From Kiritimatiellia bacterium (GTDB lineage Bacteria > Verrucomicrobiota > Kiritimatiellia > CAIVKH01), in the NCBI GenBank assembly GCA_027493775.1, contig JAOSKE010000003.1, positions 744,845 to 808,844 of the forward strand: 64,000 nucleotides of DNA, in the 5' to 3' direction. Shown piece by piece: positions 26,840-34,769 of the stretch (its first letter is position 1; the number at the start of each line of letters is the position of its first letter). The notes beneath the pieces are model-generated. The model was given only the letters and a program-made list of their open reading frames with translations. It did not search any database and had not been told where the DNA came from. The position numbers and the translations under genes were made by a program.

Positions 26840-26973
26840 CCGCGCCAAATCAATCAGGCGGCCCGATCCGCCGCAAGACGCCCCAAGACCTGGACTCGTG
26901 GGGGATCGCCGTTTTGCAAGACCAACTGGCTAAAATGCAATGGCATCACGTGTGCATGGGGCGGGCGAAATGA
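26836..26973 (+). CDS. Small phage protein, 45 aa
   Basis: A GTG start overlaps the papain-like gene stop (GTGA), and the stop overlaps the protease/scaffold start (ATGA). The product (VTAPNQSGGPIRRKTPQDLDSWG ... CMGRAK) is soluble and basic and has no known motif. The perfect two-sided coupling argues that it is translated. Confidence 0.45.
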   Translation: MTAPNQSGGPIRRKTPQDLDSWGIAVLQDQLAKMQWHHVCMGRAK

Positions 26974-28022
26974 GCGTCAAAGCCCTCAATGCCATCGCGA
27001 ACGCGTGCGGCGACGGAAAATTCGCGCTCCGGGAAGACGGCTTCGTCCAGGTGATGCCGCTCGGCAAGTTTCCGGGCACAGTGGACTTCGGCCTATCGAA
27101 GCCCGACGACGCGGCCGACGCAGAGCAGGACGCGGAGGGCCGCTGGGTGCTGCCGATCATCCAGGTGATCGATGAGAGGTCGGTGCGTGCCTGCGCGATG
27201 TATCACCCTCCGGACACGCTGATCGATTACGAACACAACGCAAACCGGCCCGACGGCGAAACTCGCGCGGCTGGCTGGACCGAGGCAGTCGAAGTGCGCG
27301 ATGACGGGCTGTGGGCAAAAATCCGTTGGAGCGCGGACGGCCTCGCCGATGTGACCGGAGGCAATTACAGATTCCTTTCGCCGGTCTTCCCGTGGTCCGA
27401 GATGGAGCACCTGGACGGAAATCGCTACCGCCCGCTCGGATTCTCCGGCGCGGCGCTGACCAACACGCCGAACCTGTGCCCGATCAAGGCTGTCAGCAAT
27501 TCCGCCCGCAACTCAAAGACTTTGTCTCCCCGCGTGGGGAACGCCGGAACGGCCCCGGACTTGGCCGAGCGTGAACAGGAGAAAATCCAAATGAACGAGA
27601 AGCTGATTCAGGCGCTCGGTCTGCCGCCCGAGGCCACGGAGGACGATGTCCTCGCGGCCGTTGGCGACATCCAAAAGCGTCTGAGCGAACTGGAAGGCGC
27701 GCAGGCCGAGGCGCAGGTCGAGGACGACCTGAAGACGCTCGGCGACCGCGTCGAAAATCGCGACGCCCTCAAGAAGGCGTTGCTCAAAGACCGCGACGCG
27801 ACTCTGTCGGTCGTGAATGCGCTGAAGGCGCCGAAGGCTGTCGTGCTCAACGCACGCGCGGTCAAGACGCCGGCCGCTGCGGCCGCATCCAACGCGAGTT
27901 TCGCGCGGGAGCAGGAACGCACGGTCGAAAACTACCGCATCGAAAACAAATGCAGCCGCAAAGAGGCGTGGAACGCGGTGCGCCGCGAGCGCCCCGAGCT
28001 GTTCAAGCAGCGGGAGGACTAG
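26970..28022 (+). CDS. Mu I-like capsid maturation protease with fused scaffold
   Basis: The N-terminal 190 residues match the phage I-protein family: VLPIIQVIDERSVRACAMYHPPDTLIDYEHNANRPDGETRAAGW, with the His and Asp/Asn residues of this class, then GGNYRFLSPVFPW and LTNTPNL. A linker follows, then a helical scaffold-type C-terminus (LSELEGAQAEAQVEDDLKTLGDRVENRDALKKALL). Start chosen at 26970 by ATGA coupling. Length 350 is like Mu I (361). It lies just ahead of the decoration and capsid genes, as expected. Confidence 0.85.
   Translation: MSVKALNAIANACGDGKFALREDGFVQVMPLGKFPGTVDFGLSKPDDAADAEQDAEGRWVLPIIQVIDERSVRACAMYHPPDTLIDYEHNANRPDGETRAAGWTEAVEVRDDGLWAKIRWSADGLADVTGGNYRFLSPVFPWSEMEHLDGNRYRPLGFSGAALTNTPNLCPIKAVSNSARNSKTLSPRVGNAGTAPDLAEREQEKIQMNEKLIQALGLPPEATEDDVLAAVGDIQKRLSELEGAQAEAQVEDDLKTLGDRVENRDALKKALLKDRDATLSVVNALKAPKAVVLNARAVKTPAAAAASNASFAREQERTVENYRIENKCSRKEAWNAVRRERPELFKQRED
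27591..28022 (+). CDS. Internal in-frame scaffold protein (Mu Z analogue)
   Basis: Inside the I-like gene, an AGGAG at 27577-27581 lies 9 bp before an in-frame ATG at 27591, better than the signal at the main start. Translation from it gives a 143-residue helical protein (MNEKLIQALGLPPEATEDDVLAAV ...) equal to the scaffold half. Mu makes its scaffold Z from an internal start in gene I, so the same device is likely here. Inference from the SD and family precedent. Confidence 0.65.
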   Translation: MNEKLIQALGLPPEATEDDVLAAVGDIQKRLSELEGAQAEAQVEDDLKTLGDRVENRDALKKALLKDRDATLSVVNALKAPKAVVLNARAVKTPAAAAASNASFAREQERTVENYRIENKCSRKEAWNAVRRERPELFKQRED

Positions 28023-28025
28023 AAA

Positions 28026-28409
28026 ATGGAAAAGCGTGACAAAGCAGTAGTGGTGATCGAACCGGCAGCGGACCACCGCGAGAAGGAAGGCTTCTTCGTT
28101 CTCGCGAGCGGCGCACTGCCGTCTGACGCGGCAGGTATTCCGCTTGGCGTCATCGTCCAGGGCGAAAACACCGACGGGCGAGACACCGTTGCGACCGCCG
28201 GCTTCGGCGGCACGGTGACTGTCAAGCTCTCGGCATCACCCGGCGCCGTGAGCCTGGGCACGTACCTCGTGCTCGACGGCACGACGCTCGGCGCGGCGAA
28301 AGCCGATCTGGGCTCGGGCAATCGTGTCCGCGTGGCGCGCGCGCTGGAGCCTGGCGTCGCCGGCGAGCTGATCGAGGCGTACCTGGTCGAACCCACGGCG
28401 CTGACCTAA
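28026..28409 (+). CDS. Putative head decoration protein, 127 aa
   Basis: This mostly beta protein (KAVVVIEPAADHREKEGFFVLAS ... GGTVTVKLSASPGAVSLGTYLVLDGT ... VRVARALEPGVAGELIEAYL) resembles DUF2190-type and lambda D-like decoration proteins, with the typical Ala/Gly-rich barrel and the phrase ARALE-x-G-x2-GELIE. The position between scaffold and capsid genes supports this. It would trimerise on the capsid surface. Confidence 0.65.
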   Translation: MEKRDKAVVVIEPAADHREKEGFFVLASGALPSDAAGIPLGVIVQGENTDGRDTVATAGFGGTVTVKLSASPGAVSLGTYLVLDGTTLGAAKADLGSGNRVRVARALEPGVAGELIEAYLVEPTALT

Positions 28410-28430
28410 CCCAAAGGAGCATGAGATAAA

Positions 28431-29355
28431 ATGAGCAATCGCACACAGGGGTCGCTGAATCCGACCCTCACCAACTACGCGAAGGGCATCGCCCAAGAGC
28501 GCGCAAGCGCCGTCGCGGAGTTCATTGCGCCGACCGTCTCGGTCGGTGCGAGCATCGGCCAGTTCAAAAAGTTCGACGACAAGAACGCCTTCCAGGTGCT
28601 CGACGCGTCGCTTCCGGACGGGGCCGATCCGAAGCGCATTGAGTTCGGCGTGAATGACGGCACGTTCAACTGCCGGCCCTACGCCCTCGAAGTGCGCGTC
28701 ACAAAGGCTGGAGCTCGACGCCATCGGCGACAGCGACCCGCTGGACATCCAGCAGGCCAAGATCGACACCCTCGTCTCGTCGGCCGTTCTGGCTCACGAG
28801 GACGCGGTGCTGACCAAGGCCAAGGCCGGCCTCTCAGCCATCAATGGCAAAGGCAACTGGTCGAGCGGCTCCGTGGATCCAATCCAGGAACTGGACGAGC
28901 AGATCATGTCTATCGCGGTGGAAACGGGCATGATGCCCAACTCCATCCTGATGGGCATCGGTGCCTGGAACGTGTTCCGTAATCACCCCAAGGTGATTGC
29001 GCGCATGCCCGGCGCGGCGCTGATCGGCGTCACTGCCGCGCAGGCGAGCCAGTTCCTGCTGAACCCCGGCCTGGAGATCCGCGTTGGAATTCTGTCCAAG
29101 GACACCGTCAAGTTCGGCGCGACGAAAAACGCGACGAATATCGTCGGAGCCGAGGCATTCGTGTTCCATCGCGGCGAAAACCCGAGCACCTACGACCCGA
29201 GCTTCGCGAAGACGTTCCGCGTCAACGGCAGCGGGATCGAGTCCGTGTACAGCTACGACGCCCCGAACGGGCTGTATCAGGGCCACATCGTGTATTGGAG
29301 CGTTGATACGCAGGTCGTGTCGCTCCCGTGTGCGCGGAGACTCAGCATCACATAA
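28431..29355 (+). CDS. Major capsid protein, frameshifted
   Basis: AAAGGAG lies 13 bp before the ATG. The N-terminus (NPTLTNYAKGIAQERASAVAEFIAPTVSVGASIGQFKKFDDKNAF) and the later PLDIQQAKIDTLVSSAVLAHEDAVLTK and NSILMGIGAWNVFRNHPKVIARM read as a phage coat protein of the HK97 fold (long N-arm, spine helix, P-domain ending in VYWSVDTQVVSL). The frame breaks at GG 28710-28711; dropping one G gives VTKAELDAIGDSD. Repaired length about 307 residues, like Mu T (305). It is followed by a paired palindrome. Confidence 0.75.
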
Positions 29356-29360
29356 CGAAT

Positions 29361-29409
29361 TTCCGGGGGTTGGAAGCGTGTTGCAAGACCGTTTCCAACC
29401 CTTGGAAAC
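29361..29409. repeat. Paired palindrome element inside the prophage
   Basis: TTCCGGGGGTTGGAA (29361-29375) and TTCCAACCCTTGGAA (29393-29407) start exactly 32 bp apart. The second extends to a 19-bp dyad, 29391-29409. In RNA, GGGTTGGAA can pair with TTCCAACCC across the spacer. The element ends 23 bp before the next gene and follows the capsid stop. Three host loci in this window carry the same geometry. Confidence 0.75.
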
Positions 29410-29432
29410 AACCGTGCAACCAAAGGAAGAAA

Positions 29433-29819
29433 ATGAAAAAAATGAAAATCGCACGCGGTGCGCTGGCCGCCGCAGCAGTTATGGCCGTCTCCCTTACGAC
29501 GGCATACGCCGTCACGCCTGCGCGTCTCGCGACGACGGCGGAGAACGGAGTCGCTACGTTCTCGAACGACGCGAACTACGTCGTATGGAAACCGCTCCGC
29601 GTTGACGCAGTGGGCATCCAGCCCTCTAGCAACGCAGTGACGGTCTCCGTCGTGCAGGATGGCATCACGAACGTCATCGGCTCCGGCACGGCCAGCAGCG
29701 GAGCCGTCGGCGTCGTCATCACGAATACGGCATACGTGTTCAAGGGCGGCGTCATTACGGTCGCCGCCGGAACCAACAGCACGGCGATCGTGCGCGTGAT
29801 CTCCGAGGTCTATCCGTAA
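29433..29819 (+). CDS. Small secreted beta protein in the head operon, 128 aa
   Basis: The start MKKMKIARGALAAAAVMAVSLTTAYA is a classic Sec signal peptide; the mature part is Val/Thr/Ser-rich and beta (VWKPLRVDAVGIQPSSNAVTVSVVQDG ... GGVITVAAGTNSTAIVRVISEVYP). AAAGGAAGAA lies at the right distance. A secreted protein between capsid and gp36 genes is odd for a phage. It may decorate the host envelope, or the hydrophobic N-terminus may serve in virion membrane contact. No family was recognised. Confidence 0.65.
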   Translation: MKKMKIARGALAAAAVMAVSLTTAYAVTPARLATTAENGVATFSNDANYVVWKPLRVDAVGIQPSSNAVTVSVVQDGITNVIGSGTASSGAVGVVITNTAYVFKGGVITVAAGTNSTAIVRVISEVYP

Positions 29820-29862
29820 TTAAAGGGCGGCGGCGGGCCACGCGCCCGCCGCCGCGTCCGCA

Positions 29863-30321
29863 ATGGCCAACTGGAGCACAATCACGGAGGCGGATCTGAA
29901 GGACGCGAAAGTCGCGGCCCTTGTTGACGCCTTTAAGAGCGCCGCGCTTGGTGTTGGCCAGACCAACCCCATTCCTGCCGTGATCGCGAACGTGGTCGCG
30001 CGTATTCGCGCGGAGATCAAGGGCTGCTCGAACAACGCGCTGGACGCGGACGCGAACAAGATCCCCGCCGACCTCAAATCGCTCGCGTGCCGGATGATCG
30101 TGCGCGAGTGCCAATCGCGCCTACGTCTCGCGCTCAAAGAGGACGAGAAGGAAGAGTGGCGGCAGGACGTGCGCTATCTTGAGCGCATCGCCGCTTGCGA
30201 TGTGCCCGTTGCCGCGCCGGACAGCCCGGAGACGGATCCGACGGTTCAGAGCGCCGCGCCGGTCCCGGCTATCGCCGCGCCGCGTCGTCAATTTTCACAA
30301 GCCGGACAGGACGGCCTTTAA
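29863..30321 (+). CDS. Mu gp36-like (DUF1320-type) head-tail protein
   Basis: The 152-residue protein opens MANWSTITEADLKDAKVAALVDAFKSAAL and has a central helical region ending CRMIVRECQSRLRLALKEDEKEEW, with an RYLERIA motif. This matches the DUF1320/gp36 layout (two helical hairpins with a WxTIT-type start), a head-completion connector. The Ala/Pro-rich tail may be disordered. Gene order capsid then gp36 fits Mu. Confidence 0.65.
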   Translation: MANWSTITEADLKDAKVAALVDAFKSAALGVGQTNPIPAVIANVVARIRAEIKGCSNNALDADANKIPADLKSLACRMIVRECQSRLRLALKEDEKEEWRQDVRYLERIAACDVPVAAPDSPETDPTVQSAAPVPAIAAPRRQFSQAGQDGL

Positions 30322-31541
30322 TGGAACTGCTCGCACACATCGCGCCGCTGGACGAAGCCGTGAAGAAATTCGGCGCACGTAGCATCGTCGCCTCGAAGGC
30401 GCGCACAGCGGAGTGGGAAAAGGTTGCGCTCGATCTCCGTGACCGTGCGTTTTTTTCCGCCCGTGTGGACCGTGCGCGGTTCCTGAGGACGGCGCAGGAA
30501 AAGCTCAAAGACGCCATCTCGCAGCGGCGCGAACAGGTCGCACACGGCGAGGCGATTGTGGACCGCAGCAGCTTTATCGGCGACCTGCGCAAGTTGGCCC
30601 TGCGAGAGGGACTCAGCGACGGCACCGGCGGCTTAACCGACGTGGCCTCGCGTACTCGTCTCGGCCTGATCTACGATATGCAGCTTCGCATGGCGCAGGG
30701 CTACGCGCAGCGCAAGATGGATCTCGACCCTGACGTGCTCGACGCATTCCCAGCGCAAGAGTTGGTGCGCGAGGAGGAACGGAATGTTCCGCGCGATTGG
30801 GAGGCCCGCTGGACCGCAAGGGGCGGCGAGCTGATTGCGGGGCGGATGGTCGCGCTCAAGACCGACCCGATCTGGACGAAAATTTCGCGCTTCGGCACGC
30901 CCTGGCCGCCGTTCGACTTCGGCAGCGGCATGGGACTCAACGACGTGAGCCGCGACGAGGCCGAGCAACTCGGACTCATCTCACCCGGCGCACCGGTAGC
31001 GGCGGAAGACGAATACTTCAACAAGGAGCTTGCCGCGTCCGCCGAAAATGTAGATGTGGACTTCCTGAAGGCATCCTTCGGCGATCAGGTGCGGATCAAG
31101 GACGGCAAAGCCGAATGGGTCGGGAATTTGATCGGCGATCTCTTTGACCAAGTCGCACCCATTTGGGAGTCAGGCGGGAAGTTTGATACCAAGGAATTCA
31201 GGGGCAGAGCCGTTGATTTTGGGCGAGCCACCCCGACTGCGGTTGAAAAAACGTCGGGTATGGCCGACCTTGCGGGGGCCCGGATGCAGCTCCGACCCGA
31301 CAACATTTTCCACATGCTGAAATCGCACGGGGCCGAAAAGAACAAGGCGCAAATGTCTCTCACAAAAGACGACGTGGAACTCCTGCCATTCGTATGGCGC
31401 GATCCGGACGCGGTTGAAGCGGGAGACAAGCCGCGCTCCCTCGTCTTCAAAAAAACGATCGGTGGCACAACGTATCTGGTGGCCTGGGACGAGATGCACA
31501 ACAGGACCTACCAAGCAAACTCGATGTGGGTGAAAAAATGA
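30321..31541 (+). CDS. Minor head (MuF-like) protein fused to a putative PBECR-type nuclease domain
   Basis: Residues 1 to about 225 are helical with RTRLGLIYDMQLRMAQGYAQR and the diagnostic FGTPWPPFDFGSGMGLNDVSRDEAEQLGLI of phage minor head proteins. The C-terminal 85 residues (LRPDNIFHMLKSHG ... LTKDDVELLPFVWRDPDAVE ... KKTIGGTTYLVAWDEMHNRTYQANSMW) match the phage-type Barnase-EndoU-ColicinE5/D-RelE-like (PBECR) fold, with a likely catalytic His in the first helix and an Asn/Thr near the end. Such fusions may be injected RNase effectors. TAATG coupling with gp36-like gene; in Mu this gene precedes I, so order is rearranged. Confidence 0.75.
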   Translation: MELLAHIAPLDEAVKKFGARSIVASKARTAEWEKVALDLRDRAFFSARVDRARFLRTAQEKLKDAISQRREQVAHGEAIVDRSSFIGDLRKLALREGLSDGTGGLTDVASRTRLGLIYDMQLRMAQGYAQRKMDLDPDVLDAFPAQELVREEERNVPRDWEARWTARGGELIAGRMVALKTDPIWTKISRFGTPWPPFDFGSGMGLNDVSRDEAEQLGLISPGAPVAAEDEYFNKELAASAENVDVDFLKASFGDQVRIKDGKAEWVGNLIGDLFDQVAPIWESGGKFDTKEFRGRAVDFGRATPTAVEKTSGMADLAGARMQLRPDNIFHMLKSHGAEKNKAQMSLTKDDVELLPFVWRDPDAVEAGDKPRSLVFKKTIGGTTYLVAWDEMHNRTYQANSMWVKK

Positions 31542-31638
31542 AGGCGCGTTGCCTTGTCGCTGCGTGGTGCAATCACCCTTGGGCAGACGTCCGAAACGAA
31601 AACAAGGGCGCGCCTACAAGTTCAAGGATACACCTCAC

Positions 31639-32232
31639 ATGATTTCCGTCAACATCACCGATACGCTCACGCCGCATCATCGGCGGGTTATGAGCACGCT
31701 GTCCTCGACGCGCCCGCTGATGGCGCGCCTGGGAAAAACGGCGGAGGTCATCATCAAAAACCGCTTCGAGGACCAGAATCGTCGCCCGAACAAGCGCGGC
31801 TGGCCGAAGAAGAATTTCTGGACGCAGGTCAAGCGCAGCACGGCACTCAACAGCGTGAGCGAGCGCGAGGCGACGGTGGCCATCTCCGATCCCCGGTTCG
31901 CCCTGCAATATCACGGCGGCACGGTCAGCGCAAAGCGCAGCCGGTTCCTCGCCGTGCCGCTGACCGCCGCCGCTTACGCCGCCGGTTCGCCGCGCGAGGG
32001 GAACACGCCGAACCTCTTCGTTTTGAAATCCCGCTCAGGGCGCGGCGCATACCTGGCGGAAGCCGAGCCGTTCGCCTGGCGCGGCACGGTGCGGCTCTGG
32101 TACGCGCTCAAGCGAGCGGTGAATGTCCCGCGCAACCCGGACGCGCTGCCGCCGGAGGGCGATATCGCCGCCGCGCTGGACCGCGAGGCCCGCGCCTATC
32201 TGGACGCCGTCCTCCAGAAAGGGACAGCCTGA
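31639..32232 (+). CDS. Mu gpG-like virion morphogenesis / tail completion protein
   Basis: The start MISVNITDTLTPHHRRVMSTLSSTRPLMARLGKTAEVIIKNRFEDQNRRPNKRGWPKK is the signature of the gpG/phage tail S family: a short beta start, amphipathic helix and then a basic segment. It continues with ALQYHGGTVSAKRSRFLAVPLT. Length 197, like Mu G (156) and P2 S. I preferred the ATG at 31639 to the one at 31549 because family members start this way. It should seal the head-tail joint. Confidence 0.7.
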   Translation: MISVNITDTLTPHHRRVMSTLSSTRPLMARLGKTAEVIIKNRFEDQNRRPNKRGWPKKNFWTQVKRSTALNSVSEREATVAISDPRFALQYHGGTVSAKRSRFLAVPLTAAAYAAGSPREGNTPNLFVLKSRSGRGAYLAEAEPFAWRGTVRLWYALKRAVNVPRNPDALPPEGDIAAALDREARAYLDAVLQKGTA

Positions 32233-32657
32233 TGCTCAAGGAACTCCAGGAGCGTATTGTCGAGCACATCAAACGCGATCCGTTGTTTGCGGACGTGACG
32301 GTGGTCGCCGCCGTCAAGGGGCGCATCGCCGATGAAATTGAAAAGGCGCTGGGTTCGCTCGGCCTGCTGGTGGTGGTGGAGCCGCTGCGCGGCCCGCTCA
32401 GGCATGTGGGCGGCCGCATCAGCACGGAACCGCAGTTCGAGGTGAATGTGATGGAGAACGTCACGCTCAACCGTGCGCGCGCGTCGTTCGCGACCGCCGA
32501 CGATCTGACCGAGCGCATCTGTTGGCTGCTGCGAGGCGGCCAGACGCCGCCGCCCCCGATATTCGCCGTGGGCTGGGAACTCGCAAGCGACTTGGACGAA
32601 AATTTCGGCTACCGCGTGGAGGCGAAGACGCGCGAGCCGTTGGAGCTGTCGCCATGA
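32232..32657 (+). CDS. Mu gp37-like (DUF1834-type) tail protein
   Basis: The 141-residue alpha/beta protein (LKELQERIVEHIKRDPLFADVTVVAAVKGRIADEIEKALGSLGLLVVVEPLRGP ... FEVNVMENVTLNRA ... GRRVEAKTREPLEL) has the pattern of short tail terminator-type proteins: an N-terminal helix, a strand with a Pro/Gly-rich loop, then VNVxENVTLNR. The ATGA coupling with gpG-like gene and the order gpG-gp37 support the call. Confidence 0.6.
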   Translation: MLKELQERIVEHIKRDPLFADVTVVAAVKGRIADEIEKALGSLGLLVVVEPLRGPLRHVGGRISTEPQFEVNVMENVTLNRARASFATADDLTERICWLLRGGQTPPPPIFAVGWELASDLDENFGYRVEAKTREPLELSP

Positions 32658-33265
32658 CCCATATCAATCTCATTGTGGATGTGGAGCGCCGCCGCCTGGT
32701 GACGGAGCTCGGCGCCTTCGACAACGAAGCCCCGGCCTTCGTGCGCGGCGACGACGTGCTGCTGCGTATCCGTTTCGTCACGGTGGACCGCTCCGCGCAG
32801 CCCTATGCGCTGTCGCCTGTCGAGTTCGACCCCGACACCGTATTTGCCTTCGCGGGCAAGTCGTCGTTTGGCGGCGCATTACAGGTCTTTGCCGGAAACG
32901 ATGACTGGAATAACGATGGGGATTGGGACGAGGTTGACCCCGAAGTCGGCAAGTGTTGCGTGCGCGTGAACTTCAACGGCGAATCGCTGCTCGCCGCGAT
33001 CGGCAGCCAGCAGGCGCTGCGGATGTTTTTGACATCTCCGCTGCGTTCGGCGGCCTGAACACCACGCTGCTGCTCCTGGATGTGCCGCTGGCCAACGACG
33101 TGCTGCGCGGCGACGAGACGGTTCCCGATCCGGTGGAGGACTACGCCACGCGCGCGGGAAACGGAGGCGTATGTTTCCGACCGCATCGGCGCCGGGATCC
33201 AACTGGTCGAGGAAGACGGCAAAATGGCTGTTTATGTCAACAGTATAAAACGAGGGGAAATATGA
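32654..33265 (+). CDS. Phage structural protein, two frameshifts, about 203 aa
   Basis: The start MTHINLIVDVERRRLVTELGAFDNEAPAFVRGDDVLLRIRFVTVDRSAQPY reads as a beta-rich virion protein. The frame is lost at T5 (33026-33030), where one T seems missing, regained as DISAAFGGLNTTLLLLDVPLANDVLRGDETVPDP, then lost again at GGG (33156-33158, one G extra) and regained as ETEAYVSDRIGAGIQLVEEDG. After both repairs the gene ends with TGA at 33265, overlapping the next start. Tail or baseplate role is likely from position only. Confidence 0.55.
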
Positions 33266-34719
33266 TGCGTGGTTTCTTGGGGATATTGGTCTGCGTCTTA
33301 CTTGCTGCGTCGGTACATGCAGAGCCGAGCCGCTTGCCGCACGGGGTGGAGTCGCCGGAGATCACGCGGCGCGGGGCTGACGTGATGGTGGAATCCACGC
33401 TGGTTGTCGCGCCGTTCGACGGCGGCGCGATGTTTGCAGCCACGAACCTGCCCATCTACCTTGGCGACGACGAGCACGTGGAGACCGTCGCGCCGCTCGC
33501 CGGAACTGTCGGCGCACGGCTGCGCCTCACGAATGAGTATATGCGCGCGAATGGCGCTATCGTGATTTCGCAGGGCGGCTTGGATCTCGCGAGCGGGAAT
33601 GCCGGGTCGTTGGCTGGCGGCGCGGATGTGCTTGTTATGAAGTGGGCGTACAGTGCGGCGACAAACCCCATAACGATCACGTATGTGGCCGCGCCGCTGC
33701 TGCCGCAGTTCGAGGACACGAACGATGTACCCATCCTCGCCGCGCCGCCGATCATCAGTGAGCTGGAGTTCTACACGCTGGCCGATACGTCGCTCGCCGA
33801 GCGCGTGACGGAGCTGAGAGACCAGGTGCTGCGCGTGGATGATCCCGTCGGCGCGCGCGACGCGGCGAACAAAGCGTACGCCGACCAGGTCGCGAACAGC
33901 GCGTATCAGTCCGCGCACCAGCAGATTTATCAGCGCGAGGGTGCGACGGACCTCGCGGGCAACCCGTTGCAATTCTCGCCGCGCTATGAAGTGGTCGGCG
34001 TGAGCAACGACCTGCAAATCAAGTATGGCGGCTACGTGATCGGGGCCTTCGAGGGTGGCAACGCAGCAATCCAGCCCGCCATCCTCGACTGGCGTGTCAA
34101 CGGCGCGACGCAGGTCACGATGACCGTGCGCACGTCAGAACTCTATCTCAACGACCTCTCCGTGCAGTGGTCAAGCAACTGGTGGGGAGGGTGGGCCACC
34201 GTCGCGACCAACGTCATCACGAGGCAGATGCTCGACGAATACACCGCCCGGCTGGTCATCACGATGGCGGTTGACAACCTCGGCTACCTGCGCTTGCTCG
34301 ACGGTTCCGGGGCCATCGGCGCGGTGCAACTGCGAGTCCAATCCTTGCACGTGCTGGATGACGTGATGGTCGGCGGCCGCATCTACCTCGGCTCGACGAA
34401 CGTGTGGATCGGCTACAACGAGCAGGAGGAGGTCGTAATCAATTCGACCGACGGCACAAACGGCGGCCCGAACGAGATGTTACTAATCTCGGGCCAAACA
34501 ATTCGGAACAATTACGGGGGCAGCGCGTGGTTCGATGAATACACCGTGCGGCTCCAAGATGATGCGCAGTTCGGCGGGCTGCAAACAGTCGGCTTGCAAA
34601 TGGAGTCGATCGAGGGCGTGCGGTTCCTGAACACCGGTCACATGTACTACGACTCCACCAACGACGTGCTGAAGGTCTGGTCCGGCAGCGCGTGGAAGAA
34701 TTTTTCGCCGGTGCCGTGA
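33262..34719 (+). CDS. Tail-fibre-like protein with Sec signal peptide, 485 aa
   Basis: A signal peptide (MMRGFLGILVCVLLAASVHA) precedes a long beta-rich chain with a fibre-type repeat motif DPVGARDAANKAYADQVANSAYQ near residue 192 (compare the DAxNKxYVD linkers of phage tail fibres). The C-terminus (HMYYDSTNDVLKVWSGSAWKNFSPVP) matches the last strand of many fibre tips. A cleavable signal on a fibre is unexpected, since virions assemble in the cytoplasm. Start overlaps the previous stop (ATATGATG). Confidence 0.7.
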   Translation: MMRGFLGILVCVLLAASVHAEPSRLPHGVESPEITRRGADVMVESTLVVAPFDGGAMFAATNLPIYLGDDEHVETVAPLAGTVGARLRLTNEYMRANGAIVISQGGLDLASGNAGSLAGGADVLVMKWAYSAATNPITITYVAAPLLPQFEDTNDVPILAAPPIISELEFYTLADTSLAERVTELRDQVLRVDDPVGARDAANKAYADQVANSAYQSAHQQIYQREGATDLAGNPLQFSPRYEVVGVSNDLQIKYGGYVIGAFEGGNAAIQPAILDWRVNGATQVTMTVRTSELYLNDLSVQWSSNWWGGWATVATNVITRQMLDEYTARLVITMAVDNLGYLRLLDGSGAIGAVQLRVQSLHVLDDVMVGGRIYLGSTNVWIGYNEQEEVVINSTDGTNGGPNEMLLISGQTIRNNYGGSAWFDEYTVRLQDDAQFGGLQTVGLQMESIEGVRFLNTGHMYYDSTNDVLKVWSGSAWKNFSPVP

Positions 34720-34769
34720 CGTTATGAATATCGATTTGGTTAATTGGCTACTAAAAACGGAGGATCAAC

